Source of the DNA: Musa acuminata AAA Group
Lineage: Eukaryota; Streptophyta; Magnoliopsida; Zingiberales; Musaceae
Direction of reading: 5' to 3'
Assembly (NCBI RefSeq): GCF_036884655.1
Contig: NC_088330.1
Span: forward strand, 34,205,001 to 34,269,000
Length of the DNA: 64,000 nucleotides
Shown here: positions 25,303 through 36,712 of the stretch, piece by piece
Numbering within the stretch: position 1 is the first letter of the stretch
Layout of the letters: each line of letters begins with the position of its first letter
Position numbers and translations under genes: made by a program
Notes under the pieces: generated by a model
Told to the model about the DNA's origin: nothing
The model's input: only the letters and a program-made list of their open reading frames with translations
The model's database searches: none

Positions 25303-26061
25303 CTAACAGTATCCCCACAAGAATGGCTCCTCGACTCTGAACTCGACACCGTCATCCGCCGTCGAAGGCGCCCATGACGAGGAGTAGCAGAAGCCTTCTC
25401 TTAGATCGAGCAGGAGATCGGGTAGATCGAAGAGAGCGCCGTGGTCGTCGCTCGGCGGCGTCGTAGGCGCAGGAGAGTGGGACAATGGCAGCTCCGTCTG
25501 GGTTGGGCATGGGCTTGGGGTGTGATCGTCGAATGCGGTGGCGGCAGCCAGCGACGCCGCAGCCTGGATGTCCTTGGGTTTTGCAGTGGCCGGCCGGGGC
25601 AGCCTGGAAGCCAACTCAGGGAAGTTGAGGTACGCAGACTGCCCCTTGATCGCCAGCGCCGCTACGTCGTGCGCTCGGGCGGCCATCTCGGCGGTCGGGA
25701 ACGTCCCCAGCCAGATCCTCGACTTCTTCTTCGGTTCCCGGATCTCCGACACCCATCTACCCCAACTACGCATTCGAACGCCGCGGTAGGAAGCATGTTG
25801 CTTGCCATCATTGCCCGGCTTCTCGGCCTCCTCGCCACCAGCTTCCCTAGCTTTTCTCTTGGAGACACCCGTGGCTACATCGGTGGAGGGAGAAGAGCAG
25901 CAGCAAGAGGCGGGTGAGGTTTTGGTGTGAGAAGGGGATGAGGAAGAGTAGTTATTAGCTTCGCAGTCTTGGGTGAGTGGCTCTTTCATTATGGGCAGTA
26001 GTAGCAAGTGATGCTGTGTTGTAGCACAACCTGAATTGGTGATGGGCTTTTTATGCGCCAT
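25303..26061 (-). CDS. DREB-subfamily AP2/ERF transcription factor
   Basis: A single-exon gene of 252 residues from the ATG at 26061. One AP2/ERF DNA-binding domain lies at about 92-149, starting [19 protein letters not shown] and continuing through [20 protein letters not shown] to YLNFPE. Val at domain position 14 (WVSE) and Glu at 19 (REP) place it in the DREB branch. The [11 protein letters not shown] phrase is typical of the TINY/ERF038-like A-4 group. A Lys/Arg patch (KRKAR) before the domain is a likely nuclear signal. The C-terminal half is acidic and Pro/Ser/Asp-rich and ends FLWGYC. The frame stays open 22 codons further upstream, but a TATA-like TATAAG at 26148-26143 puts transcription start near 26115, inside that extension, so 26061 is preferred; 25989 is a second possibility. 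Confidence 0.92.
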   Translation of the reverse strand: MAHKKPITNSGCATTQHHLLLLPIMKEPLTQDCEANNYSSSSPSHTKTSPASCCCSSPSTDVATGVSKRKAREAGGEEAEKPGNDGKQHASYRGVRMRSWGRWVSEIREPKKKSRIWLGTFPTAEMAARAHDVAALAIKGQSAYLNFPELASRLPRPATAKPKDIQAAASLAAATAFDDHTPSPCPTQTELPLSHSPAPTTPPSDDHGALFDLPDLLLDLREGFCYSSSWAPSTADDGVEFRVEEPFLWGYC

Positions 26062-26142
26062 GGAAGCTGCGATGGGATCAGAGAGATACACGACAATAGG
26101 AAACATGCAAAACGTGAGTTCTATCACTCAACAATTGATTTC

Positions 26143-26149
26143 CTTATAA
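26143..26149 (-). promoter_or_regulatory. TATA-like box of the DREB gene
   Basis: The minus strand reads CTTATAAGG here, 80-90 bases upstream of the preferred start codon. It is the only good TATA candidate near the gene and helps decide the start. Confidence 0.45.
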
Positions 26150-26880
26150 GCCACACGAAGACTAACATGAGTGCCATTTAACACACGATCTGCTCTCTTA
26201 CCATCCACAGGTAGAAGGGCAGTGAGGCGGCGGCCATGGCAACCACAATGCTTTGGTGGCCAATGTAAGCTGCTAATTACCATCCATCATTGTGATGGAA
26301 CGGGTGTCATGGAGACCGTGAAATCAATGTGCTCCAAACAGTGATCGGAGGCAGACAGGCGAGGAAATTTGTCATGGTCTAGTGGTTGGCAGTCCTCTTT
26401 CCATGGAAGAGATGTGGGCTCAGAATAATTCTTTAGGTGTAAGGTTACTTTCTTTTTTTTATTCAGAGATAAGGAAACACATCAAGACGAACAGTGATTC
26501 CTATATTATGTATATTTGTTTTCTGCTTCTTACTTTAAGATAAAGAAAACATATTGAGGAAAGACAGACGATTATTGTCTGTATAATTGTTTGCAAAGAA
26601 TATTAGTTGTGCATTGTTTTGCATGCCTTTTCTAACCCAATACCACGCCAGCATAAGTTGTTACTTACACGTTGGTCGACCGAGTATAAATTATACGAAG
26701 GCGAGTCTCGGTGATTTGTGCTCAAAATTTAAATTTTATTTGTTTGATAGGATAACTGATTTATTAATGGTAATTTAAAAAAATTCAAAGTTTTTAATTT
26801 TTTTTCCTGCAAGGCATTATTATTTTTATTTATTCTCGTAAAGTATCTTTTATTTCTTTATTTATTCTCGTAGATTATCC
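26150..26880. other. Upstream region of the DREB gene and intergenic DNA
   Basis: A mixed-composition promoter region runs to about 26450, then AT-rich DNA. At 26371-26425 there is a short tRNA-like stretch (TGGTCTAGTGG plus a CTCTT/AAGAG stem) followed by an oligo-T tract at about 26451-26460. It lacks a proper B box and is not called as a gene. Confidence 0.4.
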
Positions 26881-29800
26881 TGTAAGTATAAAAATCATAA
26901 TCATACTATTATGTGAAAAAATTTAATATCAGATAACGATATATCATATTTATGATAGGTATCTTTCGCTAGCTCTATTCAGAAAACCTTTATTTGATCT
27001 ACAAGTTCATCGTTGTCGGATCTAAAAGTTACAACGATGTCGATTTGTAAGGAGAACTAGATTTGTATTCTTCTCTCTTCCTATCCTTCACAGGACCACT
27101 ACGAGCGATGAATTAACGACTAATGAGAGATGAGATAAACTATATAATCTCTCAATAAATGATTCACGTGGCTGAGGAAAAATAAGAGAAGATCTCTCAA
27201 TAACATCATGTATCCTTATTTAATCCTTATGAGGTCCTGCATTTTTATAGGTGAGGGCAAAAGATTGAAGATAATTAATTATCCATCAAGATCATCTCGT
27301 GAAGAATTTTACCATAATTGGACTTTCTTTATATGAGCTGATAACTATAATCAAAATTCAATCATATTAATAATATATTTTACCTAATTAGATAGAGTTA
27401 TAATCTAACGTTCTCTCACATTGCCCATTAATTGGTAAGATATAAAATAATTTTAAAATAAAAATAAATAAAACAAAAGTTTATTTAAAAATAATTTTAC
27501 TTAATTGGATTATCAAATTTTAAAATATTATTTTACATGTATGCATGAATTTTATAAAATAAGCTAATAAGTCCAATAAATATAATATCACATTAAGTAT
27601 GATTGCTAATATGAGTCGTAATAATTATATGTCATCAATGTCATACCTTTTTTATATACTACAATACTATTATCACTTCCTAATAAAGTAAAAAATGACC
27701 CATGTAATTTGTCTTATCAATATAAATCCTATTAGCATATCATAAATAAATAACTTTAAGTATATAAATAAGAATGTTAATTATAATGTCTAATCAAATA
27801 TGTATTACCATATCTTTTATGTATTACTCACAACGTAATCATAATCATAAGAATATTTTCTTTCAAACACTTTAGGTCGTAAATTATTAGTGAATCGATT
27901 AATAATCAATACAGTGAAACTTAAGTTCTTAATTAAAATTAATTATTTTTGGACTCATTTATCTAACCGTTAATTACTTTATACCATAATGCATATAACT
28001 CCTAAAGTATTTGCTATTCTTATAGAAGAAAGCTGTTAGTGATATATCACAAAGTATCTTCAACAACTTCGACAATTGAATTTGAACATACCAAGTCCTA
28101 AAATAAAATTTTGTTGTTATAAAGCTTGATTAGTGACCTCGAAGTATATCATAAAATTAACTTTTATTATTGATAATATAATAATATAATATTTTATATT
28201 CTTCCATGTAAATTATCCTTTGATTAATATAAATATAAAACGTAAAATGGACTTTCTATTATCGAGGTAATTTACAGAATTAACATATGAAAGTATCATA
28301 ATTTCAAGATGAAACTCGGATTTTGATGATCAACTCAATTGATGAGTTTATTAGACTAATATATTTTTGAGATAAGTGACATATAAAATACTTCGATCGT
28401 GAACTTGGACTATCGAAGGGCCAACTAACGAGCAAGAGAGTCGGACATTGCATCGAGAAATTATCATGTTGAAAATTGGATGTCATGCTATAAGTTCGGG
28501 CATCATGTTGGAAGGATCGGATATTGCACTCGAAAATTGGATATTGAACTTTGATACCAGACTTATAGGTTTGTAGGTTCTAGATCTAGTACAATCGGTT
28601 ATCGGGAATGATAGTCAATCTTACGATGAAAATTGGGTATCAATAGAGGATCATCCACTCTCCATATTATGAGAGGAATGTCTCATGTGTTCTCACTCAA
28701 GCAAATCCTTGATCAAGGTCGATTAGATCATGATGAGTATGAAAAGGTGAGATTCAGATTGACAAAGAAAGAGTTCTCTAGGAGAATCCGATTAAAATAA
28801 GACTCGGATAGATTTCGTATGGGCTTGATAGCACCATACCCAATATATAATCTATGAGATATTAGATATATAAGGGACTATAGATACACGGTAACTAAGG
28901 GCAGATATGTCCAATGGATTAGATCCCCTGTACTGTCTTGGGACTATGGAGTAGTGACATAGTATATCCATAGTTGATGAGTTGAGTGAATCATCATGAG
29001 ATGATAATTCACTAAATCAGAAGGAGTTATAACAAGTGCAACTCATAACTAACTCAATATTGGGCCTAGAGGATTACATACATATGGTAGATGACGCGAT
29101 GAATAAATAATTGGATATGTGATATCTAATAAGTTCTTGTTTTATTGGATCCAATGGGTGAGACCCAATAAGAGCTTAAAGTGGATAATTAGATAGAGAT
29201 CCAATTTCCATTAAGTTATGAATAATTGGATGGAGATCTAATATCTAATATGTTATGATAATTGGATGGAGATCATGTACCCAATATGGTAGGATCCATT
29301 AGGGTTAGCAACAGGAGCTCTTTATAAAAAGGGATTTGAGACTAAAAAGGTTATAAGGCTAGACCCGTTAGCCGCTACCTCCCTAACTTCTCCATTCTTC
29401 CTTAGCCAACTGCTCTCTCTCTCTGGTGAAAGAAGGCAGTAAGAAGGACTGCCCCTGTTGCGTTTGTGGTGATGCACGAAAGCTATAAAATAATATATTA
29501 TGAGAGAAGATACATCGCTATTTCATTCATCGTGTGGATCATCGTTAGAGAGAAGAATGCGAGATCTCCTTCACCCATGGACTGGGATCTACAAATCAAG
29601 GATATACGAGTTCTCTTAGGTGAGATCGTTTCACGTCATACGTATTTTTTGATTTAATGAGTTTTTTGCTCTCGATCGTCGCACGTAATTTGATATAAAA
29701 CTGCTTTTGAGAAATCAAATTTTGTTTTATTTTTTTGCTGCGCATGTGATGATCTCCCAGGTTTTCCAATAGATAGTAGTCTATCAATTAAATATAAGGA

Positions 29801-30530
29801 ACCTTGCATCACCCACAAGCAAGCGATAGAATGAACTAGATGGAAAAACAAATCAATAATACAAACGGATCGTTCAAATATCATAAATCAATACCAAATA
29901 ACATCTTTTTCACAAGTGAACGGTGGTAATAAGCATATCTAAATACAAAATAGATTTGAAATATTTTGATAATTTAAAGTATTTTATTTTAAAACATGGC
30001 TCTAATACTAATTATAAGTATAAAAATTATGTTTATATTATTATATGAAAAAATTTAATATCAAAAAATAAAATCAAATATTGATACATCATATTTATGA
30101 TACGTACTTTATGGTTCTATTCAGAAAGCCTTTATCTGATATATAGATATACTATCATCGGATCTAAAAGATACAACGATATCGATCTACAAGGAGAACT
30201 AGACTCATATTTTTCTCTCTTCCTATCCTTCACCGGACCACTATGAATGATGGATTAGGGACTAAGGTGATATGAGAGAAAATCTTTAATCTCTCAATAA
30301 CATCACATATCTATGTATTTATATTTAGTTCCTAGAAGGTCTTATCTCTTTATAGGCAAGAGCAGAGGGTCTAAGATAAGTAATTAGGAGAGTCCCTCCC
30401 ATCGAGATCATCTTCTAAGGAATTTTACCATAATCGAACTTTCATTCTATTAGTTGATAATCACAATCAAAATCTAATCATATCTATAATATATTTTACC
30501 TAATTAGATAGATCCATATAATCAAACATA
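26881..30530 (-). mobile_element. Non-coding LTR retroelement (copia-like primer site), two ~0.5-kb LTRs
   Basis: Two direct repeats, 26881-27420 and about 30013-30530, share many blocks in the same order, for example TATGATA..GTA, TCTATTCAGAAA(A/G)CCTTTAT, CGGATCTAAAAG, AAGGAGAACTAGA and TTTTACCTAATTAGATAGA. On the minus strand the left repeat runs TGTGAGAG...CTTACA, obeying the TG..CA rule. The right-hand copy is followed at 30012-29998 by ATTAGTATTAGAGCC, close to the copia-type primer site TTGGTATCAGAGCC. The ~2.6-kb interior has no gag or pol and holds another LTR-like segment. The LTRs have drifted visibly, so the insertion is old and presumably depended on another element for movement. 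Confidence 0.65.
28300..29770 (+). mobile_element. LTR-like segment nested inside the larger LTR element
   Basis: On the plus strand this stretch has repeated TCGGA / GGATATTG phrases (28440-28560), a strong core promoter CTCTTTATAAAAAGGG at about 29317-29333, a CT-rich leader near 29400-29440, and an oligo-T-rich terminus. This layout matches the promoter half of a long LTR. No gag or pol follows. Its boundaries are estimates; it looks like a solo LTR or fragment inserted into the older element. Confidence 0.4.
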
Positions 30531-33500
30531 TCTTTGTATGATTGATTGTCGTCGTCTCCTCCTCCACGTAGACATTGTCAGTTATTGCTTGTGGCTCTCA
30601 TAAATCACAAGAAATGCTGACCTACATTATTTAAAAAATAGCATGGCTAAAATCATAACAAATATCAATTATAATTTACTTTATAATACTAAAAATATTA
30701 AAAACTCTACATAGTGATATCCTAACAAAACTAGTCAATGGATTGATATAAATACTAGATAACTTAAAGTTAGCAAAGGACTTTAACAGATATCATGCAT
30801 CCCTAACAACATTTGGTAATCTAGTGCCAAAATGGTATCATTGTATCATTATAAATGACAAACATCGTATTGTAGCATCTTTGCAAGAATGAGATATTTG
30901 TATTTAGAAAATCTAAAGGGAATTTTCTCGGTCTCAAAAAGTGTTATTATAATTTTTCATATTCTTTATTTTTAATATATATATATATATTGAAAATAAA
31001 CCTCAAACTCATTAGGTTCAATATTAAAACATTTCATAATTAAGATGAGGTATCACAAGTCATTTATCAAAATCTATAATTAAAATATTATAAGCTAATG
31101 TTATAATCTTCTTATCTGACAAGAAAACCTATTAGATCAGCCATCAATAAAGTAATACAATCAATAATATGAAAATTGACTTAAATAATTTATAAGCTCA
31201 AGAAATTCAATAATCGGATAGATAGTTTTGTTTTTGTCTTCTTTTCTAGTAATTATATGGGGCTTGAGAGTTTTTATGTTTTTGGAACTTTATATAGAAT
31301 TTTATAAATTGCTAGCTCATATTGGATATATATAGATAAAATTTTGATGAAATAATTAATTTTTTGAACTTAACCAATTTCAAATTCTCATAGTTGAAGA
31401 TGAGATGGATTCATGTAGCCTCTGAGCTTAGCAAAGGAGTATTTATGAATTAAAACCTTGTTTCTAATGGCATTTGTCATCCATTGCTTGGTCAAAGTAG
31501 AGAAGAAGACTTTGATCTAAGTAGACCAAGACAGCTAATCTCATCTGCATCTAAATCAAGGAAGCGCCAAGAAGTCAATGATCTCATAGTAAGTTTAATT
31601 CTATGATCGCATAATGTCTATTTGATTCAATACATTCAATATATTATCAACTATTTCCACACTAAAAAATAAGAGACCCAGCAAAGCATACAAGAACGTG
31701 TTCTGATTTCTATTCTTTTCTCAACCTTTATCTTTATGTTCATGTTACTGAAAGAAACTTCCATTAATATTCTAAAGATTCCAAACATTGTCACTATGCT
31801 AACAATTGTGCATCATCAGAACTCCAAAGAAAAAGTAATCATAGAGATAAAACTAAGGAATCCAATTTTAAAGAAAGTCAACACTGTACAAAATGAATGA
31901 ATGAATGAATGAATTGATTAAAGATCATGTAGCTGACCTCAAATCATAGATTCATTGGAAGGTGGTGGTTGGCAGGAAAGTCCAGATAACAAGCTGATAT
32001 AATACAAACAAAGTGTAATCTTCTTGTGCTTGATATATATAGAATAATTCACACATAGGATGAAGAATACAATCACAAATGATTTAAAATGAAGCAACAT
32101 GAGTTAAAGCCTTGAACATGGAACCAAGCTTGCGGACATCAAGCAACCGGCAAAGAGTTCCTGAGAAATGTTGGGACTGGAGTTGGGCATCTGTGTCATC
32201 CCCTTCACCCTCGTCCTTGCGCCGTGCCGGCGGCTGGTCCATCTGGTTGCAAAGCTTCAGTGGTTGCATGAGAGCATGGTGAGCTTAGGATCCACATCTG
32301 CTGCCACATGGGGGAGCCACCTCATGGGGTTCAACTCCATGACTCTGATGCTGTAGGGTTTGCAGTGCCTCGGCATATCTGAGGAGCTCAGATATCAAGA
32401 TGTCATGTATGCCAGGTAGGAGAAATCCTCCTCCTCCACAAGCTTGTGCTACTCATTTCTTTTTGTGCAGTACTCTTTAGCAGGAGTGATGTAGATGACC
32501 ATTTCATGGAAAAGGATGTATTATGGCCATTCAAAGAAAGCTTGGCTGATCAGCTATTGCTTTCTCATTCTGGATAGAGTGAAAATTTTCCTACTTGACT
32601 GTGTAATGGTTCAGAATGAAAATTATGATGGAGATCAACTATTTGCAGCAAAGCTGATACATGCGGTAGGTAGAAAGACAATATCAGAAACATCATAGAA
32701 TTGAGTTGGGTAATTTGAGGTTCTTTTCCTTGTCTTCACAATTCTATACTGAGATATCAGACCAGTATAATCCAATAAGCCTTGAACCAACTAATACTGC
32801 AGAAACAATGGTCCTTGTAATAATTGTATTGGATTAACCATTCTCTAGATCAAATCAATCATGACAGCAGCTACTGGAGAACATGTGGTTAATGATTTCT
32901 GAGCAAGGAGGAATGTGAGTAAAGTCGCTTATCAACAATTTGTTGGCTTATCAATTAGCCATGGTGTGCAGTTTTTCTTCTTTGAAGAACATAGAGAGAT
33001 GTCTTTCTAGACCAATGGCAAGCATGGAAGTAACTCTAGCTCACTAAATTATAAAGAAACAGATCTTTGTATAAATTGGTAAAAGCAACTGTTGAGATTT
33101 GTGAATTATGGAAGAAACTTGTGATTATATGAGATTTTTTTTTCCTTGAACGAAAGGATGGTGTTGTATCGGTTTTCTACACTCGAATATATATCATTAT
33201 TTTGAGTTAAACTCAAATATATATCACTTGACTCTCTTGATATTTACTTTTTCTTTTTCGGTCTCTCTTCATGAATATTTCTCTAACAGATTCTCCCAAT
33301 TCATGTGTGACTCAATTGTCTCTCTCTCTTTTTGGTAGGTGGTGTAGTTACCAAGTTTATATTGGTTATATCAATTTAGCTCTAATATTTAAGCTATTAA
33401 ATTATAAGCTAGACTCAAATATATATCATCTGACTCTCTTGATATTTAACAATATAAGAAGACTATTCTCTCGATTCTCTTTTTCAATCTCCTCCCACAC

Positions 33501-35285
33501 ATGAATATCTTCTAATAAGTTTAAGAAAATACACCTGATGTATATGATCCACTCCCAAAAATATTATAATTAGCTTTATGAAATCTAGCATAAGTAGCTA
33601 TCTAATTACGTTAAGAGGGAGAGAGGAGTTCCACAAATTAAAAGATATTACAAAGATCAACAATAAAATCTACATCGGAAAGTCGATGTAAGATTAATGT
33701 GGTTCGATAACTCTTACTTATATTCATAAAAAAATTAAATTATTTATCATATGAAATCAATTACAAGACTTTTGAGTTATCACCACTCAAAGCATTTATG
33801 TATCATCATATAAATCTTGAAGAATTTCTCATCCTCTCTAGAAACTCCAGAAAATATCATTTCTAAACATCTTATCAAAAAACTCAGGAGCACCCAATGT
33901 ATTTCTTACATTTGCCTTTTTCTCGTCCAAGTTTAGATATATATATATGTAGAAGAATCAGATCTTAATTTTCAAAAAGAAAATCCTTGCTAAGAACTCT
34001 TTCTCTTACTCAATAATCTCAAGATATTCGTGGATCTCAACAAATTAGTAACTTATTCGATGCATTAGCTTCTACATCGACATGGATCACAAGATGGGCA
34101 TCAAAATGACCCAAAAGTGTCATTAATCAACATGAGACAGAACCATAATTCAATAAAAGCAACAATTCTCCGATCATGCTTTATGTTGCTTTCTTTATCA
34201 TGTGATGGAGCTAAGTAATTAGTTTTGTGCAGTCGATTTCTATTATCTGAAGTATGATGTTTTTACGGTCTGTTTAGTTAGACAAAAATATTACATTAAG
34301 ACAAAAAAACATTGCATAGAGAATGCAGCATGTAAAAGATTTATTTAGCTGGCAATCACAAAATCTTGACTAACTTTCTATCTCATGACTGAGCTCATCA
34401 AGTAAATAGCCATAACAATTTGTTATTGTTCATTTTCAACAATTCTCATTAAAACAACCCATATTTTTTGATATTTGAAAAGAAAAATGATCTATGACAC
34501 TGTTTGAAATTATTTTTTTCATTATTATACTAACAAGAATTACTCTTTTTTTTATTTTTTCTATTATTTATCTTTCTTCTTTTACAGCAGTAGATGGATC
34601 AACCAAAGAAGGTGAAGATTAATTGTACTCGGAGGAACTATGGAGAAGGGTTTGTATATTCCTCGGATTCATCACCCTATTCACTGCCCACGTGAGCACT
34701 GCTCCCTCTTTCTGTAAACATGCAATGTTTCGTGCCGCAGCAAAAGCAAGACAAAAGACCGGACAGAGGGAGATGGAAAGATAATCCATATCAATCATTC
34801 CGAGGGAGGCGATCTCCGTCTTCTGCTCCCCGTCTTATGGTGGGCGGACCGCGCACAGTAATGATGAGGACGACCTGACGCCTGCTGTCCGCCGATAAGG
34901 TCACTGGGCGTGACAAAGGAGCCAGCCGAGCGTGGACCATTCAACCTACTCACACTTGCATGCGGTACAGGACTTGGGAGGCAAGATTTTGTGGATTGAA
35001 CTGATCTAAGATCCAGTAATAGGCTTGAATTTAATTTTAGTTTGAGTCCAGGAATGCCTGTCAAGAAAAGAAAAGCTGACAGGATTCTCCATTCAATCAC
35101 CGTCACAGAACAGCACTCATCGTGCGCTGACAACAGCAGCATCTCACGCTATCCACTCATCATCCCCACCCACCATGTCTTGCAGGCAGAAGCCACGGCC
35201 ACGGTCATGGTCATGGCCATGGTGGTGTCGTTGATGTGGGTCTCGTGCCTGGTAATCTCGAGCGTACGGGTCGATGTGAACTCGG
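30531..35285. other. Long AT-rich intergenic stretch with one GC-richer block
   Basis: No gene was found over 4.7 kb. At 32090-32440 there is a GC-richer block. On the minus strand it reads as two broken frames: one of about 50 codons containing GIHDILISELLRYAEALQTL, then a 61-codon frame ending at 32084. It may be a pseudogene remnant, but I cannot name the family. Around 33180-33460 the phrase TGACTCTCTTGATATTTA recurs (about 33229 and 33435) as part of a diverged direct repeat. The last ~450 bases before 35286 are likely 3' UTR of the HD-Zip gene. Confidence 0.4.
31894..31913 (+). repeat. (AATG)5 microsatellite
   Basis: A short tetranucleotide run in AT-rich intergenic DNA. Confidence 0.85.
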
Positions 35286-36512
35286 CTAAGAGCGCTGCGG
35301 AGGGGCATCGAGGAAAGGCCGGAGCGGGATCGGCGCCCACGGGGCCGGGATCGGCTGGTGGTGGAGGAACTGATGGTGTTCCGGCGTCGGCGCGTTGGTA
35401 GACGGCGAGGAGGTGGTGGTGGAGTTGGAGACGCGCTCGCAGGAAGGGCACATGCTGAGTGTGGTTGGGGGAGTCATGTGCATGTAGAACTGCGGCGACA
35501 GCTTCAGAGCTCTCAGCTCCTGTACTTCCTTCTGCAGCCTCCGGTTCTCGTCTGTGAGGGTCTCGCAGCATCTTTTCAGGAACTCACAGTCCACCTCTGT
35601 TTGCTTCAACTTCGTTCTGAGATCACCCCAAGAAATGAACAGATCAGTATTCTGAGATCACAGCCAAATAAATAGCGAGAAGGAGAATGGCATGGCTTTT
35701 GTTTGGATACCTTGCTCTTCGGTTTTGGAACCACACTTCCACTTGCCTTGGCCTCAGGTTGAGCTGTTTGGCCAACGCCAGCTTTTGCTTCTGTCATTTC
35801 AGGAGAGAAGCAGACCCATTTCAGCAACAAGTCTTACCCCGACCCATATATATACACATATATATCTACCGTTGGAGGAGGAGGCGAAGAGAGCTTACGG
35901 GGTTGAGGGTGTTGTGCTCCTTGAAGCTCTCCTCGAGTATGGCCGACTGGTCCTTGGAGAGGCGGAGCTTCTTGCGGGAGCCATCGCCGTCTTCCTCGTC
36001 GCTGATCCCGCGCGAGCACGCACGGTCAGGGTCGAGCTCGTCGCCGAGGTGGTGGTCGCGCTCCCCCCGCTTGCCGCTCACGCTCGAGAGCGTGCTGTTC
36101 GGGGACGACGTTCCTGCGTCCTCCTCGCTGTCCCTCTCCGTGGCGCCCGCCGGCGCCCGGTTCACGTCGATTCCTCGAAGTCGGGGCAGCGACCTCGCCT
36201 CCGCTGCTCCCCCGGACATGTCCACCACCGGTCTCTTCTCTGTTAACAGAACACAACGTAAGAAACCCATCTTTCATGAAGGAACAAGAAGAGACTTCAG
36301 ATCTGTCACTAAGCACAGGTCTATTTACCCGCTCGAGCAAGGAGATCAGTCCACTGCGTCCTCTGGTGGCAAGGAAAAGGTGGTGAGGGCAAAGGAACAG
36401 AAGCAGCAGACGAAGAGGAAGGAGGCATGAGGTGTAGCTGAGGAGGCAAGTGGTGGTGATGGCTGGAGGAGCTCAAGCTGAGGCTCAAGCCTAAATCATC
36501 CTTTCCCATCAT
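35286..36512 (-). CDS. Homeodomain-leucine zipper class II transcription factor
   Basis: Four exons join in frame into 311 residues: 36512-36329, 36239-35899, 35790-35711 and 35616-35286. The N-terminus carries an EAR-type repression motif (DLGLSLSLS, residues 6-14). The homeodomain spans about 150-206 ([18 protein letters not shown] through [16 protein letters not shown]). It is followed without a gap by a leucine zipper with Leu at 215, 222, 229 and 236. Downstream is the class II signature CPSCE at 258-262, implicated in redox sensitivity of this class. Together these define HD-ZIP II (HAT22/HOX11-like branch), nuclear repressors that bind CAAT(G/C)ATTG-type sites and often act in shade and auxin responses. 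The start is a double ATG (36512 and 36509). A GGAAA-repeat lies in the 5' leader. Confidence 0.94.
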
Positions 36513-36554
36513 CTTGCTATGTCTTCACTATATTCCTGTTTTCACTTTTCTCTC

Positions 36555-36582
36555 CTTTCCTTTCCTTTCCTTTCCTTTCCTC
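36555..36582 (+). repeat. (TTTCC)n repeat in the HD-Zip leader
   Basis: About five pentamer units, read as GGAAA on the transcribed strand, located 40-70 bases upstream of the start codon and so probably inside the 5' UTR. Confidence 0.8.
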
Positions 36583-36701
36583 TTCGTTGGTTGACAGCAG
36601 CTAAAGCAGCGCGTAGCAGAAGAGGAGCTTAGCAATGGTCTCAGGATGCTCAAAGGAGAGATGGGACGGCTATGGTAAAGGATGGGGCAAGGGGAGAGGC
36701 C

Positions 36702-36709
36702 ATTAAATA
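36702..36709 (-). promoter_or_regulatory. TATA-like box of the HD-Zip II gene
   Basis: The minus strand reads CTATTTAATG at this point, about 190 bases upstream of the start codon, giving a leader of roughly 160 bases. It is surrounded by CT/GA-rich sequence typical of plant core promoters. Confidence 0.45.
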
Positions 36710-36712
36710 GTT

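Noticed and set aside
25441..25917. 158-codon plus-strand frame across the DREB gene
   Set aside because: It is antisense to a clear AP2/ERF coding sequence, Arg-rich, and open only because of GC bias.
26062..26127. 22-codon N-terminal extension of the DREB protein
   Set aside because: It would start at or upstream of the transcription start predicted from the TATAAG at 26148-26143, and it is not domain-like.
26371..26425. Possible tRNA gene
   Set aside because: There is an A-box-like stretch and one stem, but no B box (GGTTCRANNCC), no acceptor stem pairing and a non-T base at position 33.
35687..36430. 247-codon plus-strand frame
   Set aside because: It runs antisense across three HD-Zip exons and two introns and has no recognisable domain.
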